Made by a program: the position numbers and the translations under genes. This document shows, in pieces, positions 15,121 to 26,580 of a DNA stretch of 64,000 nucleotides. The DNA is from Arabidopsis thaliana. Its lineage: Eukaryota; Streptophyta; Magnoliopsida; Brassicales; Brassicaceae. The stretch's first letter is position 1, and each line of letters opens with the position of its first letter. The notes beneath the pieces are model-generated. The model was not told where the DNA came from and ran no database searches. It saw only the letters and a list, made by a program, of their open reading frames with translations. The stretch is from the NCBI RefSeq assembly GCF_000001735.4, contig NC_003070.9, forward strand, positions 3,162,001-3,226,000, given 5' to 3'.

Positions 15121-18100
15121 TCATGGAAACTCATATCTGACACGGGCAAGATACAGACCAGATGCAGGAGCCATGGGTTTTGCTGCACTCACTGTCTTCG
15201 CCTCCAGGATTCGTTCAACTGAAGCAAATTCATAGATAACCCAATGGATGTTTTAAACATTGTTCAATTCCAATCAAACCCACAACTGTAAACTCTGTAA
15301 TGACAGAGACAATGACATACCGTCTGAGACCGTCAATTCTCCAGTGCCTACGCATTTCAGTGCTCCTACAATCAGTCGAACCTGCACAGCATAAAGAGAC
15401 TAAAAATCAACACACCACATAGAGCATCACAATTCGTCTCTTACACTTTCAAATCAAATTGATATGTTTCTCATTGGAAGTTTCACACACAACAAAATAA
15501 GGACATGTGGACAACTATTACTATATGTATCAATCAAGAGACTACAGTTGATACACATGATCCACCAAGAGATACAGACAATGAATAGAAATCAAACCTG
15601 GTGGTACAGAAAACCCCGGGAACGTGCTGTAACTACATAGCAGCGGTGGCGTCTCCTTCTACCAAAAGAATCACCCTCTGTAGAGCCCTCCACTTCTCCA
15701 ACATTAGTAGTAACACCAGCAGTCTCAGACTTGGGTTGATTGGAACATGCGAGAGGATCTCCATTGTTTAGGTTACTCAACGTCCTTTCCGTGATAGATG
15801 GAAAATATGGAGTTGATGGTACTTCAGTGATATTTAGTTCATCTAAAGATCTCATAGGTGACTTTGCCTGCATAACAACAAGTCACCAAAAGGTTTATCA
15901 GGTTTCCGGAAGAACATCAGTCTACACATGGAAAAACTTCTTCATAGATACAGACAGTTATCTTCCCATTTCTACAAATCACTGAGACGAAAGGATACAT
16001 ATGCATCTTAAAGAACCAAGATTGACTTGCACATCTATTGACTACAGAAAACAAAACGAGAATTTACAAGATTAATTTGATATGTTGTGACTGAGAATAC
16101 TACAAATGAACAAGCTTTGCCAAAAAATAGAGCAGGATTACACAAAATTATATTCTGCAGGAGACATCAACCCGCTAGAGCTAACATACATTCATACTTG
16201 GTCACATGGTCACAAACACAAACAAATATATAAGGTCTACCAAGTACCAATCTACAATTGAGATGCATTGATCAAGGATTCTATGAATGGGAATGGAAAA
16301 ATATCCAACCATTCAAAAAAATTCATATTGATTGTGTATCAGTATGATATAAAGAGATATTTAAACAAAAACAGACAAAGAAACTTGACCTGGCAACCAG
16401 CTGCCCTGAAGGAGCTAAAATCATGAGATCCAACAAGAACTCTGCATGCTTCCTGTACACCAATCATTGATGATGTTGTTAGAGATCTCTTATTCTCACT
16501 GTGAAAAGGACTCTTCGTTTAAGGGAAAATAAATTTTTTGGATCAGTGCTGATATTTAAGCTGACAATACAGTAGTTAGTAAGTGAACCTGCATAAAGCG
16601 AAGATTTAACTCCTCAGGAACATGCCAGCAACGGTCTTTTTCAAGGATTGATAATGGATCTGACCCGGATAGCAAGCGGTAGAAGTATCTACAATGAGTG
16701 AATAAATTCTCAATTTCCAATTGAAGGGAATATACTTTCAAATCATAACCTAGTACTCTACAATACTATCAGCACACATATGGATCATCAAAATCTCTAG
16801 AACAACTGAAACTAAATTAGAATACCTACGTGCGCTCCTGGGCCTTATATCTGGCATGATAATTACTTGGGACACACCGAACATCAATCACCATAACATC
16901 ACCATCTTTTCTCTGCTTAATAACAACATAAGGATTTTAATGAGATAACGAATAGTAGATAGGTCAAAGTAGATGAAAGTAAGCACTAAGGAAAAGACAG
17001 GTTGGAGAAACTTAAACGAAATTGTCAACAGGTCTAAGTAAATTTGGTTAAGATCACTAGTTACAGGATAATTTTGTGGGAGTGGCCATGGAATGAGAAG
17101 AAAACCCATTGTATCTAATAGGTACAATTCGAAAAGAATTCAGATATTAACCTGTAAAAAATGGTTCACCGCTCTCTGGACCACACCAGGCTCATGAGGT
17201 GGTAACTACAGTTAAAAAAATAGCGTCCAAGTGAGAATGCAAATGTATCTGTCCTTAATAGTTCGCAAGAGCATTAAGCATATAAGATAGCATGTGTTTG
17301 TGAATACACGTTGCAGAATCTAACCATATTCATGTATAAACCAGACTACAATTGGGACATATGAGATTCAAAACAATGTGTATTTATAATTTATGTTAAC
17401 ATGGACGTGACTCAAATAATTCCATTCGTAAGCCACAAGATAAAAAGAAAGCTGTTGGCGCAAAAGAAATACCACTTCACCAGGCTTCCTTTTACTGATG
17501 CGTTCCACATCAACATGACAAACATTTGACAGTGCATGCACTCCGGCATCCTAAAAGACGCTATATCAATGTCAGATAACATAAACCATAAAAAGAAATG
17601 AGCATTTCATTGAAATATATCTAATTCATCAATACTAACTTTCTATAGATATCAATTTACTGCAAAGCATGGTCCTTATGAATCTATAGTGACAAAGGGC
17701 AATCCAAAACTAGTTGAAACGTTTCTTCAGACACGAATAAGAGATTGATCATTTATATATATGTAGGTTCTAGGTAATAACTGCTCGAACAAAACCTAAA
17801 ATTCTTAACTCGCTGGCCAATAAACTTATGTAAGAAGCTCGTACCGTTCGACTTGAGCAAAAGATCTTTACTGGTTGGCCTATAAACTTATGAAAAGCCT
17901 CCTGCAATGTATTGCAAAAATGTATCAATTCACACATGAATCCTCCTAAGAAACTTGTCAGCCAATATAAACTAGGCCTAAGCTCGCTCTATGGAACATA
18001 ATTAGCTGTGAAATCAATCAATGCCAGGCAAATCTTGAAGGAACAGAGCAGTAGTATAAGAAATTACAGACACGCAACAACCTGCAATACACCGACGACG

Positions 18101-18336
18101 GTGCGGTCCTTAGCTTGCTGTTGTGAACCGGAGAAACGAGTTCCGATGTACTCAATGGCAACCAAGTAACGCTGCACTCTAGGGTTTACTGGGTTCATGG
18201 ACTCCAAGTCGGCCAATCCCTGCTGTTCCTCTGATTCTTCGTCACTAAATCCCTCGATTCTCGCAACCTTTGAGAGTCTCTCGAGTGATTCCTCACTAGC
18301 TGTACAATCGAGAGGATGCTTCAGATTATCGGACAT
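15121..18336 (-). CDS. TruA-family tRNA pseudouridine synthase
   Basis: Ten minus-strand exons, 18336-18082, 17901-17845, 17550-17473, 17205-17152, 16912-16830, 16688-16589, 16452-16390, 15867-15598, 15381-15321 and 15218-15121, give 372 aa. The family isomerises uridine to pseudouridine in the tRNA anticodon stem-loop (positions 38-40 for TruA). The catalytic aspartate is in SSRTDAGVHA (Asp105), straddling the exon 2/3 junction. Other family marks are IEYIGTRFSGSQQQ, NYHARYKAQERTYFYRL, SHDFSSFRAAGC, and the C-terminal RGFLYHQVRLIVGAL. Exon 8 carries a ~60-residue low-complexity, Ser/Asn/Glu-rich insertion before RGFLYHQ that bacterial TruA lacks. The acidic N-terminal 45 residues are also extra. 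I recall this as At1g09800. Organelle targeting is unclear; no obvious transit peptide. Confidence 0.92.
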
Positions 18337-18522
18337 GACTCACTCACTCACTGATTTATGATATCTCACACCGTCTCAAGCTCAGTGCCAATGTCTAGAG
18401 GGTTTAAGAAATATGGTGTCGTTTGGATGGATGCTCGATTAATCAAATTTCGGTTTAGCTTTCATTTGGTATGCTCTCCAATCATATTTTTTCAGATTAA
18501 TATATTCACTAATTATGAATGA

Positions 18523-18538
18523 TTTTAACTATTTGTTG
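18523..18538 (-). terminator. snRNA 3' box
   Basis: Read on the minus strand this is CA-N6-AGTTAAAA, matching the plant U-snRNA 3'-end element CA(N)3-10AGTNNAA. It lies directly after the U2 coding region and specifies 3' end formation of the transcript. Confidence 0.8.
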
Positions 18539-18734
18539 ATGGGATGAGCCAAGCCCGTGCAGTAGTGCAACGCATGGGCGACTCGCGAAAGCCCAGATAG
18601 CAAGCTATCTTAGTGGGCTTTCTCCCTTTAAAAATAGAGTTAATATCGTGTGGGCCGATGGCCCACATATCAGATATTAAACTGATAAGAACAGATACTA
18701 CACTTGATCTTAGCCAAAAGGCCGAGAAAGGTAT
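18539..18734 (-). ncRNA. U2 spliceosomal snRNA
   Basis: The minus strand begins ATACCTTTCTCGGCCTTTTG, the invariant U2 5' end, and continues through the branch-point-recognition sequence GTAGTA (about 18696-18701). Next are stem IIa/IIb sequence, the palindromic GTGGGCCATCGGCCCAC hairpin, an Sm-like ATTTTTA tract, and 3' stem-loops (AAGCCCACTAAGATAGC and its partner, then GTTGCACTACTGCAC). Length is about 196 nt, normal for plant U2. It pairs with the intron branch site in the spliceosome. The promoter and 3' box around it are intact, so I take it as a functional Pol II-transcribed copy of the multigene U2 family. The exact 3' end is estimated to within a few bases. Confidence 0.95.
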
Positions 18735-18761
18735 GATTTGAAAGTGAGACCCAGCTTCCTT

Positions 18762-18769
18762 TATATATT
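18762..18769 (-). promoter_or_regulatory. TATA box of the U2 gene
   Basis: ATATATAA on the minus strand, about 28 nt upstream of the U2 5' end. Confidence 0.8.
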
Positions 18770-18801
18770 ATCAGACTTGGGAGACGTTCTCTTCTACTTG
18801 T

Positions 18802-18812
18802 CGATGTGGGAC
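18802..18812 (-). promoter_or_regulatory. Upstream sequence element (USE) of the U2 gene
   Basis: GTCCCACATCG on the minus strand is a perfect match to the plant snRNA USE (RTCCCACATCG). It lies about 32 bp from the TATA box. In plants that longer spacing specifies RNA polymerase II, while about 23 bp gives Pol III, so this is a Pol II-type snRNA promoter as expected for U2. Confidence 0.9.
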
Positions 18813-19025
18813 AAAAACCAAAACTTATGAAAGAGCAAAGAACAGTTTGCTTAGTTTCTGAGAAAATTCCGAACACATTTGTGTGCATCTTCTTCTAATG
18901 ATCATGATTTGTTTACTTTACCCTAATTTCCTCGCTGTATCTGAAAAGTGATTTATCATTGAGATCGTGAAAATGAATCCGTGGGCCTAAAGACATCTGA
19001 ATATGAAATAGAAAAAATAGAAACC

Positions 19026-19058
19026 AAACCCTAACAACGGAAGAAAAAAAAACCCTAA
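19026..19058 (+). promoter_or_regulatory. Two telo-box motifs
   Basis: AAACCCTAA occurs at 19026-19034 and 19050-19058, some 300 bp upstream of the U2 start and just beyond the ECT11 stop. Telo-boxes are frequent near plant genes active in dividing cells. Which gene they serve is unclear. Confidence 0.4.
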
Positions 19059-19137
19059 TGATTCCTGAACTGACTAAAGCAATTCATGAATGAATAAAAT
19101 AAAGAAGACGAGGAATTAAAGATTGACGAATGTCATC

Positions 19138-21354
19138 TCATGTTGAATTGCCAGTGTTCTTCTTGTAACCAGAGTAGCCTCTTATGGAAAGATACTTGGT
19201 TTGATTGACAAGAGATGCTTGTGTTTTGCTATTGCTACTTCTGTTCCAATTATATCCTCTTTCTTGGTGATTCATTCTCCTGTTGCCTTCCATCTCATAC
19301 TGATTCAATAAACACAAAACTCGGGGTTTAGATAAAAACACAAAGTTGTAGTATATATAGAGAAGATGAACTCAAGTTAGTCAAGGTCGTGAGCATCTTA
19401 CGTCATAGTCTTTCTCTTTGAAGAGATCCATGCGAAGAGTGGCTGGTTTATGCTCCTTCTTCGCTCGAAGAGACTTCTCTCGCTCTTCGTAGAAGTCCAT
19501 GTCGTCTAACAAAAATGTTACCGCAGAGTACTTCTTGAATATCGAAAGCATTTGGAGACCTTCTTTGAGTTTGATCTCGTGAGTATCTCTCGTATGAGTA
19601 ACTGGCTTGTCCTCATTGTTGTCGAGGATGATATGGCGTAGTTCCCAGTTAGGAATATCTTTAACCACATGCCATTCAACAGGGAAAAAGCCACTCCACT
19701 TATCAACCTGCCAGAAATCCAAATCCTTGTTGAAGTCCACATATCCAACCATCTCAGCTAATCCCACAAATTGTCTACTCGCATTCACCTGTATAAAGGA
19801 CGGGTAAGACATCAAACATGAGACTAACAAAACACCCTTAGCCATACAAGAAAAGAAGACACATCTCAAGTTCACTCACCGAGAAGAAGAGAAATATTGG
19901 ACGTTTCTTGCCATCCTCGAGTGTTTTTGTTTCAGCATCACGGAAAGCTGCATCGAGTTTCTTGTTTCCGTTGATAGTGCTTGACCACACAGAATATTTG
20001 ATACTCTTGTGAACATCATCTTCGCTGTACGACTTGATTACGAAAAACTTGGCATCTTCATAGTCAGTCTGAAAGTCAGGGAGGTTATACATCTCTCTAC
20101 GAAGAGCCAAGGCAAACGAATTGTTTTGCTTCAGTGGTGACGACTCGGAAGGAGGACGAGTCTTTGCATTGGCTCTCGGACCACATTTCAATTCAACCAA
20201 GTAGTCAGACTCTCCATTTCTCTCAGGTTTCTTATTATGATCCCTTTGATCCCAGAAACCATTATTTGAGTTTCCATTAATGTAACCAGAATATGGGACA
20301 CAGCTTGTCTTCTGATTGGAGAATGTTAAGAACTGTCCTGCGGCTTCCTTTCCCTTTAAAAAGGCAAATAGAATCAATTTTAATCAAACCTTTTACATTA
20401 AGAGGAAACCTTAAGTAAGATATTGTCATGCAAAAATCTTGACTTCAACTATTTATAAATAGATATGTGTAAGGTACCTTAAATGGTGGTCTGAATGCAT
20501 GTGCTTGTGTATTGGGAGGAAGTCTACCAGCACCATTGAAATTTCCAAGAGGCTTAGGAGCCGAAAAAGAAGTTTGAGACAAACAATTGCTTCCTTTTGG
20601 TCGATCTCCACGCAAAGTCGAATCAGCATAGACATCTGAGCTGTTTTTGTCACGGTGATTTCCCTATGAAAATGACCCAGCGCCAAACATGATAGCATGT
20701 CAAAACAAAGAAATTACATCAGATCTATAAAAGCAAATGGACAAAATCAAACCTTTCGAAAATCTGTAGTATGTGCTTGGCCATTGTCATTTGGCTGAGA
20801 AGATACTACATCAGATCCTGCAAAATGCATCACAAGCAACAATCACTTAAGAAAATACCTATATATAGATCATTCACTACTGAGCCATAATAACAGATTA
20901 TGCAAATAGAAATTTAAAAATCTATCAAGAATAATAAGAAAATAGCAGACTTATTTTAGGTGGTTGATAAGAACCAAACCCTTAATAATCTGTCTTACCA
21001 TTAGCACAAGCAGTGACAGTAAGAGACGGGGTACTCTTTGGAGGAGACTGAAAAGATAACCAAACTTTATGTAAAAGCATTCTTTGCTAGCAGCAGATTG
21101 AGTATGTGGCTAATAAGATTGTAAATACCTCATCCTGTTTCTTTGTTGTAGAATCAAGAGCTGGTACTGTTTGCGCAAAAGTAGCCTCAGCTAGAGTTAA
21201 TATTAAGGGGCAAACACTAATTGATATAACAAGGAATTTGAAATCAATCACAAAAGCATTGTCTTAATAAAAACTCAATCAAGTAAAGAAGTACAGAACA
21301 AAAAATGCGCTAGCATTTAAGGATACAATCCAGAGTATTCTTTTCAGTGGCCAT
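19138..21354 (-). CDS. ECT11: YTH-domain m6A reader, ECT family
   Basis: Eight coding exons on the minus strand, 21354-21327, 21190-21129, 21047-20999, 20817-20753, 20663-20478, 20353-19880, 19788-19402 and 19299-19138, give 470 aa. The N-terminal ~220 residues are disordered and Ser/Asn/Gln/Pro-rich. The YTH domain spans about 232-390 ([20 protein letters not shown] to the [10 protein letters not shown] region). The m6A-binding aromatic cage is visible as Trp253, Trp314 and Trp319, spaced like Trp464/521/526 of ECT2. The domain binds N6-methyladenosine in mRNA in the cytoplasm. The C-terminal tail is basic and Asn/Tyr-rich. I recall it as At1g09810. A 5'UTR intron precedes the coding region. 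Neighbouring U2 is transcribed in the same direction downstream. Confidence 0.94.
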
Positions 21355-21373
21355 TATCAATTTTGAAGATACA

Positions 21374-22083
21374 CTGCAACCATTGAAAGGGAACAAAAGA
21401 AAAAGGTTAGTATGGAGAATCAACTAATCTGTTTATGGTAGTCAGCAATAAACAGCCATTTAGATTCATCACTTCCTCGGTAAAAGACCACAAAAGAGAT
21501 AACTACTAAAGTTCTACGCTTTGGGTTAGAGTCTGATGCAATAATACAAAACAAAAGGGCAGTCAGAATTATGGTCTCTCCCCAGAAAGAACAACGCTAA
21601 ATCGCAGGATATGCACAATTTTAGTAACTTTAGTCAAATGGAAAAGATATAAACTGTTCCCAGTGATAGAGATTACAGAACTAAGGACCCTAACAGAACA
21701 ACTTTCTGCAGAATTATAGGATTTCTGAAGCAAAACGGATAATTCATTCCCATGAGTTAACGTTACAAGGGAAAACATGACGCCGGGAGATACTCAACGA
21801 GCAATTCCAATAAAGACAAAAACTCTGAGTTCTAATATCTCTACTTGGACAGAACTCAACATGAACAAATACTGTCAAAACATGCCCTTTTACTTCACCA
21901 TAAAGTTTCCAAAACATAACACAGTTTACAATGGAAACTAACAGTTCCAATCTTAATGACAAAACAGAGAATTCTGAAGAAGAAGAAAAAAACAATTCGG
22001 AGCATATGGGACTCAGAATTGTCCAAGAACTAAACAGATCAATGATTAGTTGGAAACAGAAAGCGGGCTGATAAGAAGCAAAC
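21374..22083 (-). other. 5'UTR intron of ECT11
   Basis: On the minus strand a donor (CTCAG|GTTTGC at 22083) and an acceptor (TTGCAG|TGTATC at 21374) bracket 710 nt just before the ECT11 ATG. The leader exon would run from 22084 to roughly 22200. ORFs in this stretch lack coding features. Splice-signal based; not confirmed by transcript evidence. Confidence 0.65.
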
Positions 22084-22249
22084 CTGAGAAAACGGGTTTA
22101 GAGCCGCCGTAAAACCAAACAGGGGAAACCGCTTGAAGAGGTTGTGTATGTGTTAAGTGTACTTTGGAATTCACAAGTGGGGGAGTTGCGACGACGACCA
22201 AACCGAACCCTCACAGAAAAAGAGAAGCTTCCGACGGCTAAGATTATCT

Positions 22250-25200
22250 TATAACTTTTCCTTTCAGGAGGAAATCTTCACCGTTGGATTCAGATGTTCA
22301 TGGTTTGGGCCTCAAAGGCCCGGTCAATATTAAGACTATAATTATCCATTATGTATTCAAGCAAACCCCAACCAAAAAAGGCCGAGATAGTAGTACGTAA
22401 GTCATTTGATGCCATATGATACAAACCAGTTAACCATGTGCATGCATGTATATATAGACGCCAGGTTTAATTCCATGACCTCGCAAACGCAAAGCTACAA
22501 ATTTGGCGATTGTTCATATACATAGAGTAAAAACTGAACAACAGCAGTCATGAATGACAGTAGCCAGTAGCTAGGTCTATTCTTTTTTTCCATTAGCTTT
22601 CGATTTTTTTTTTCTTTTTAATGAGAGTTTAGGGATTCGCGACGCTAGAAAAGTTATAGTCAAAAAAGGAAGACAGCAAAATTTAGAACTTTGACTAAAA
22701 AGTTCATTACTCACACAAATTTATTTTTACGGACTCTAGTCTAATTAAGTGCTATTTAATATTTCTAATATGTGTATTAGTTTCAAATCCCGATGCGTGT
22801 GGGTTCTGACAATTTAATCCGTATCAGAGATATCTTGATCCGAATTTGCGAAAAAAGCAAAAAATGTAAAAAACTCTTAAAGCTACATTTATAAAATACT
22901 TGACAACTAAAATCTAAACATATCACTAATGCAGGAACAATTCCCTATATATATTAATATATATACATATAATTTAATTAAGTATGTATATGGTTCGACG
23001 CATACGAGATTCTATTATTATATGATAGCATGCATTCAGAAGTTCCTGCATTAGTTTCGTGGAAGAAGAGATGCATTCTTTCTTGTATTTTACCATTACT
23101 CTCCGGTTATATTTTTATTGAGTTGTGTTTTGCTAATGAAAACAACAACAATTATACAGTTATGTAGTCTTATGTTCATGTCTGCACCTTCATAAATATA
23201 GCCAAATTTGTTGTATCCATCACAGAGTCGGTCTGGTTGGAGAAATTCCTTTAGGACTTACAAAAAGAGAAAGAAATAAAAGAAGAAATGGTTCAAATAA
23301 AGACAGCAAATGCAAAAGAAAAAGCTAAAGAGTGAATAGAAGAAGAGCAGTCACATGACATGATGGCCTTTTTTTTTTTTTTTTTGTCATGAATGATCTG
23401 TGACAATGAGTCACAAAAGGCAAAATCCCCAATTCTCTTCTATTTTCTACATTAAAATCATTCCTACTTTTGAATTTTGCTTTGCTGTAAGTTCACCTAA
23501 GCCTCCACTATTCTCTAAATGCCAAATTTTCTTTTTAAATAATTAGGTCCCTAATTAATTATTAAAACGAATTTTATTCACCAACTCCAGTTATAGTAGC
23601 ATATATGATACAGTACCAGCATATCACAATTCACAATTGTATCAAACGTTTCTAGTAACAAGAGTGTTTTCTATTGTTTTAACCGTAATACCAAGAACAA
23701 AACAAAACGCTGTGTGAGTTTAGACATTCGTCTCATGTGCATGGTTATATAGTCTTATCTATAGGTCAGAGGTCTCTCCGCTTTTGCCGCAGCTAGCTAA
23801 GCTATTTTCTTTCCTTTGAATAATTGTTTTGCGTATAATTATTTTGTTTTGAGAAATTCACTCGATTGCGATAGATTTGGGACATCATTGCCAACTAGAT
23901 GCATGTGTTAAACTTTTTGGCATAATTTTCGAATTGCTGAAAAAGCAGTTGTTAGAGATTTAGATTTTCACCTAACTTATAAGGTTCCACTATTTTTTAC
24001 TAAAACTCTATTTAGTTTTCTTACATACACGATGATATCAAATGGCGTTTATTGTTAGAGCTATTCTCAATTATTAATCCACAATTATTGGTGAAAGGGA
24101 TTCATATGATTAAACTCTCGTGAAACTCCTAACGTTTATTTGATGAAATCTAGCTAAGTTCGTAATAAGAACATGTGAACATATAAAATATAATTTTGAT
24201 CACTATTCACAAAAAATCATGTTCGATATACATGATAAAAATGTTATTGATGTTGTTATATTACGGCAGAGCTATACATGTATAGTTATGAGCAGTGTCA
24301 TTGGTCATAACCTAGCAATGAAAGACAATTTTGTCCACAAAATTCAACACCTTTATTTTTCGAAAGTAGAATCTCTTTAACATTATGTGCATTTTCACTT
24401 AAAAATAAAAACTGTTATTATTTTATTGATTTTCTTGAGTGTGCTATTTAAGTATTTATTTATGGCCTCAAATTGCTGAATGTGCAAATTAAATAAAGAA
24501 AATATTTGTTTTTCTACTTGTTCTTTATTTTTTTTTGGACAAATTTGTACTTGTTCTTTTAATTAAGAACTTTATGTTGCAGACGTCAAAGAAAACAAGA
24601 ACTTTAAAATAGAAGTTTTCTCGTAACGTAGATGAATTATGTATGTTCATGCAAATGTGTATAGAGATACGTAGGTCTACATTAACATTACATATACTAA
24701 AGTGTATAGAGATATGTATACTGATTAGGGTTTTGACAGATTTGAAATGAAATGTTCAATTACCGTATAAAAGTGGGTTTAGCTGCAAATTATTATGCAT
24801 CATTGTTTCCTTAATTAGGATAACTAATTGAAATCTTACTGTGATAATTAATTCACAAAACTAAGGGTAAATTATACAACGCTTTTATTAAAGCAGCCAA
24901 TAGGTTCTCTTTGTTGTTCTTTTCTGATGACACGTAGACCCCATCTTCACTTATTATTGTGAAATAACAACAAAAAGATGTCACACTATAGCTAGTAAAC
25001 ACCACAAAACTTGCATAGCAATTTCTTAAAGTAGACACTAGACAACGAATACAGTCCGTATAGGATATACTGTGTGTTATTACTTTAAAAAGGAAAGAAA
25101 AAGAAACAGTTGATATACCTTTTTCTTTACATTTGCCAATATACCAACTAATATTGTATACAACTCAATTTCGAAAGGTTTAACGTACGAATCAACTAAT

Positions 25201-25376
25201 TATTAATTAGGGTTGTAAATTAAGTTCTAAATCCTGAAGTTGTCAGCAAAAGACAGTGAAAGTCCTGAAGGGGATGAGATCATAGGAATAAAGGACCAAG
25301 ATTCATGTCTGTTCCTACTACTTAGGGACCATTATTACACTAACTCTCTGTTAATTCTCCTTTTCATACTTTTATC
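22250..25376. other. Large gene-poor intergenic region
   Basis: About 3.1 kb without any supported coding sequence. It holds the ECT11 promoter at its left end, a hairpin-capable inverted repeat (22925-23055), a 17-T tract (23369-23385), and long AT-rich stretches with stop codons in all frames. No rRNA, tRNA or transposon coding sequence is recognisable. Confidence 0.6.
22925..23055. repeat. Inverted repeat with 14-bp perfect arms (possible hairpin)
   Basis: ACTAATGCAGGAAC at 22925-22938 is matched exactly in reverse complement at 23042-23055, with about 103 nt between that is AT-rich and itself partly self-complementary (TATATA runs). A transcript could fold into a stem-loop of MIRNA-precursor size. 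It could also be a chance or decayed transposon structure. Confidence 0.6.
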
Positions 25377-25384
25377 TATAAATA
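25377..25384 (+). promoter_or_regulatory. Putative TATA box for the small membrane-protein gene
   Basis: A canonical TATAAATA followed by an AT repeat, about 430 nt upstream of the ATG at 25817. If it is used, the gene has a long leader containing two short upstream ORFs. Confidence 0.4.
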
Positions 25385-25800
25385 TATATATATTTATCAA
25401 TAATAACACCATTTTGTAAGTATATATATATACAACTCATTATCAACATAGAACAGAGTGTGTTTTGTTTCTTCTTCTCTGCTCTGCTTTTCTCTTCCTT
25501 CACATACAAACAAAGGAATAATAAACGAAAACGATGTCGTTGATTGCGTGAATATATCTCAATTCTTTTCTTTCTTTTCATAGATCATCGAATTTCCAAT
25601 TGTCAATTTTTAACTTGATTCTTGATAAAAGACTCATCTGTTCTTCTCCACGTTCTTGAAAACAAAACAGAGGAAGAAGAACAATCTGAAGGAGTTCAGG
25701 CTCCTGATTCTTCTTTCTCCAGTTCGATATTTGTTCTAAAATTCTCCAAAGAGTTAAGAAGACTCATCGACTTCAAATCAAGGAACGGCTCAAGATTCGC

Positions 25801-25866
25801 ATGCCACAAGGAGAAAATGAACAAGTCAAGCTCATGGAGCATATACAGTCCCAGAGAGGGAGATAG
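25801..25866 (+). other. Upstream ORF overlapping the main start
   Basis: A 21-codon ORF starts 16 nt before the main ATG (25817) in a different frame and ends inside the main coding region. Ribosomes using it could not reinitiate at the main start, so the main protein would depend on leaky scanning (inference). Confidence 0.5.
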
Positions 25867-26580
25867 TGAAGGGCCATGGAGATCGTCAACGTCGATGAAT
25901 GCGATCTCATTTGGGTTTGTAGCGACGGCGATACTCATCTCCATGTTCTTGATCATGGCCATATTCGAGCATCTCTTTAGGCCTGAGAATTCTTCATTTG
26001 ATTCACCACATCAGATCAGACAAAGACAGAGAGATGGGTCCAGTCAGTTCCAGAAACTTGCTGATCAAGCATCCATGGTAAGCACAAAAACAATTAAAAG
26101 TTATTAAAGCATTTCTCAAAAGAATTTTTGTCCTTTTTATAAAGCCGAGCCGCATTAACTTGCCACTGTTGAGTTTAGTTTTTCGTTTGTTTCTGCAAAA
26201 TAAAATTGCTTTTCTTTTCGGTGCAAAAACCTTTGAAAAGTCGAAAACATTCGTCAAAATTAATACAAAAAATATAACCCAACTTTGGAAAGTGAAAAGC
26301 AAGACACACAAGTTGTAGTTTAATTCTTTGCTTTCATATAGAATATTTTTTTTTCAAAACATCTTTACGTACTTGTAGAATTGTTCTTTGTTTTATAGAA
26401 TTAAGTCGCAATTAACTTGTTTTAAGTTAATGATAAGGAATGTAACGGTGGCAGGTTCCGGTGAGTACGGTGGTGGATGTATCGGTAGTGATGCCAGGGG
26501 AGAAGTTGCCGTCGCACATAGCTTTGCCGGCTCCGTTACCTTGTCGGAGAGAAGGCATTCATTGGCCTCTCCGCCTCTAA
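25817..26580 (+). CDS. Small plant-specific single-pass membrane protein, unknown function
   Basis: Exons 25817-26077 and 26455-26580 join in phase 0 to 128 aa. A hydrophilic Ser-rich N-terminus (about 1-27) is followed by one transmembrane segment (about 30-52: FGFVATAILISMFLIMAIF) and EHLFRP. A polar linker precedes the C-terminal motif VMPGEKLPSHIALPAPLPC, then REGIHWPLR. That proline-rich C-terminus recurs in plant proteins of unknown function, so the family is real although its role is not known. I think this is At1g09812, sometimes labelled 'multidrug resistance protein'; nothing in the sequence supports a transporter. The frame is open upstream of 25817 but has no ATG there, which fixes the start. 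Upstream ORFs at 25534-25551 and 25801-25866 may reduce translation. Confidence 0.8.

Noticed and set aside
23369..23385. T-run followed by GTCA (also at 26721-26742) as SINE tails
   Set aside because: Only the homopolymer and GTCA are shared; no A/B boxes or target duplications seen.
25622..25816. 65-residue extension of the small membrane protein
   Set aside because: No ATG in this open stretch (it begins with TTG), so it is 5'UTR.
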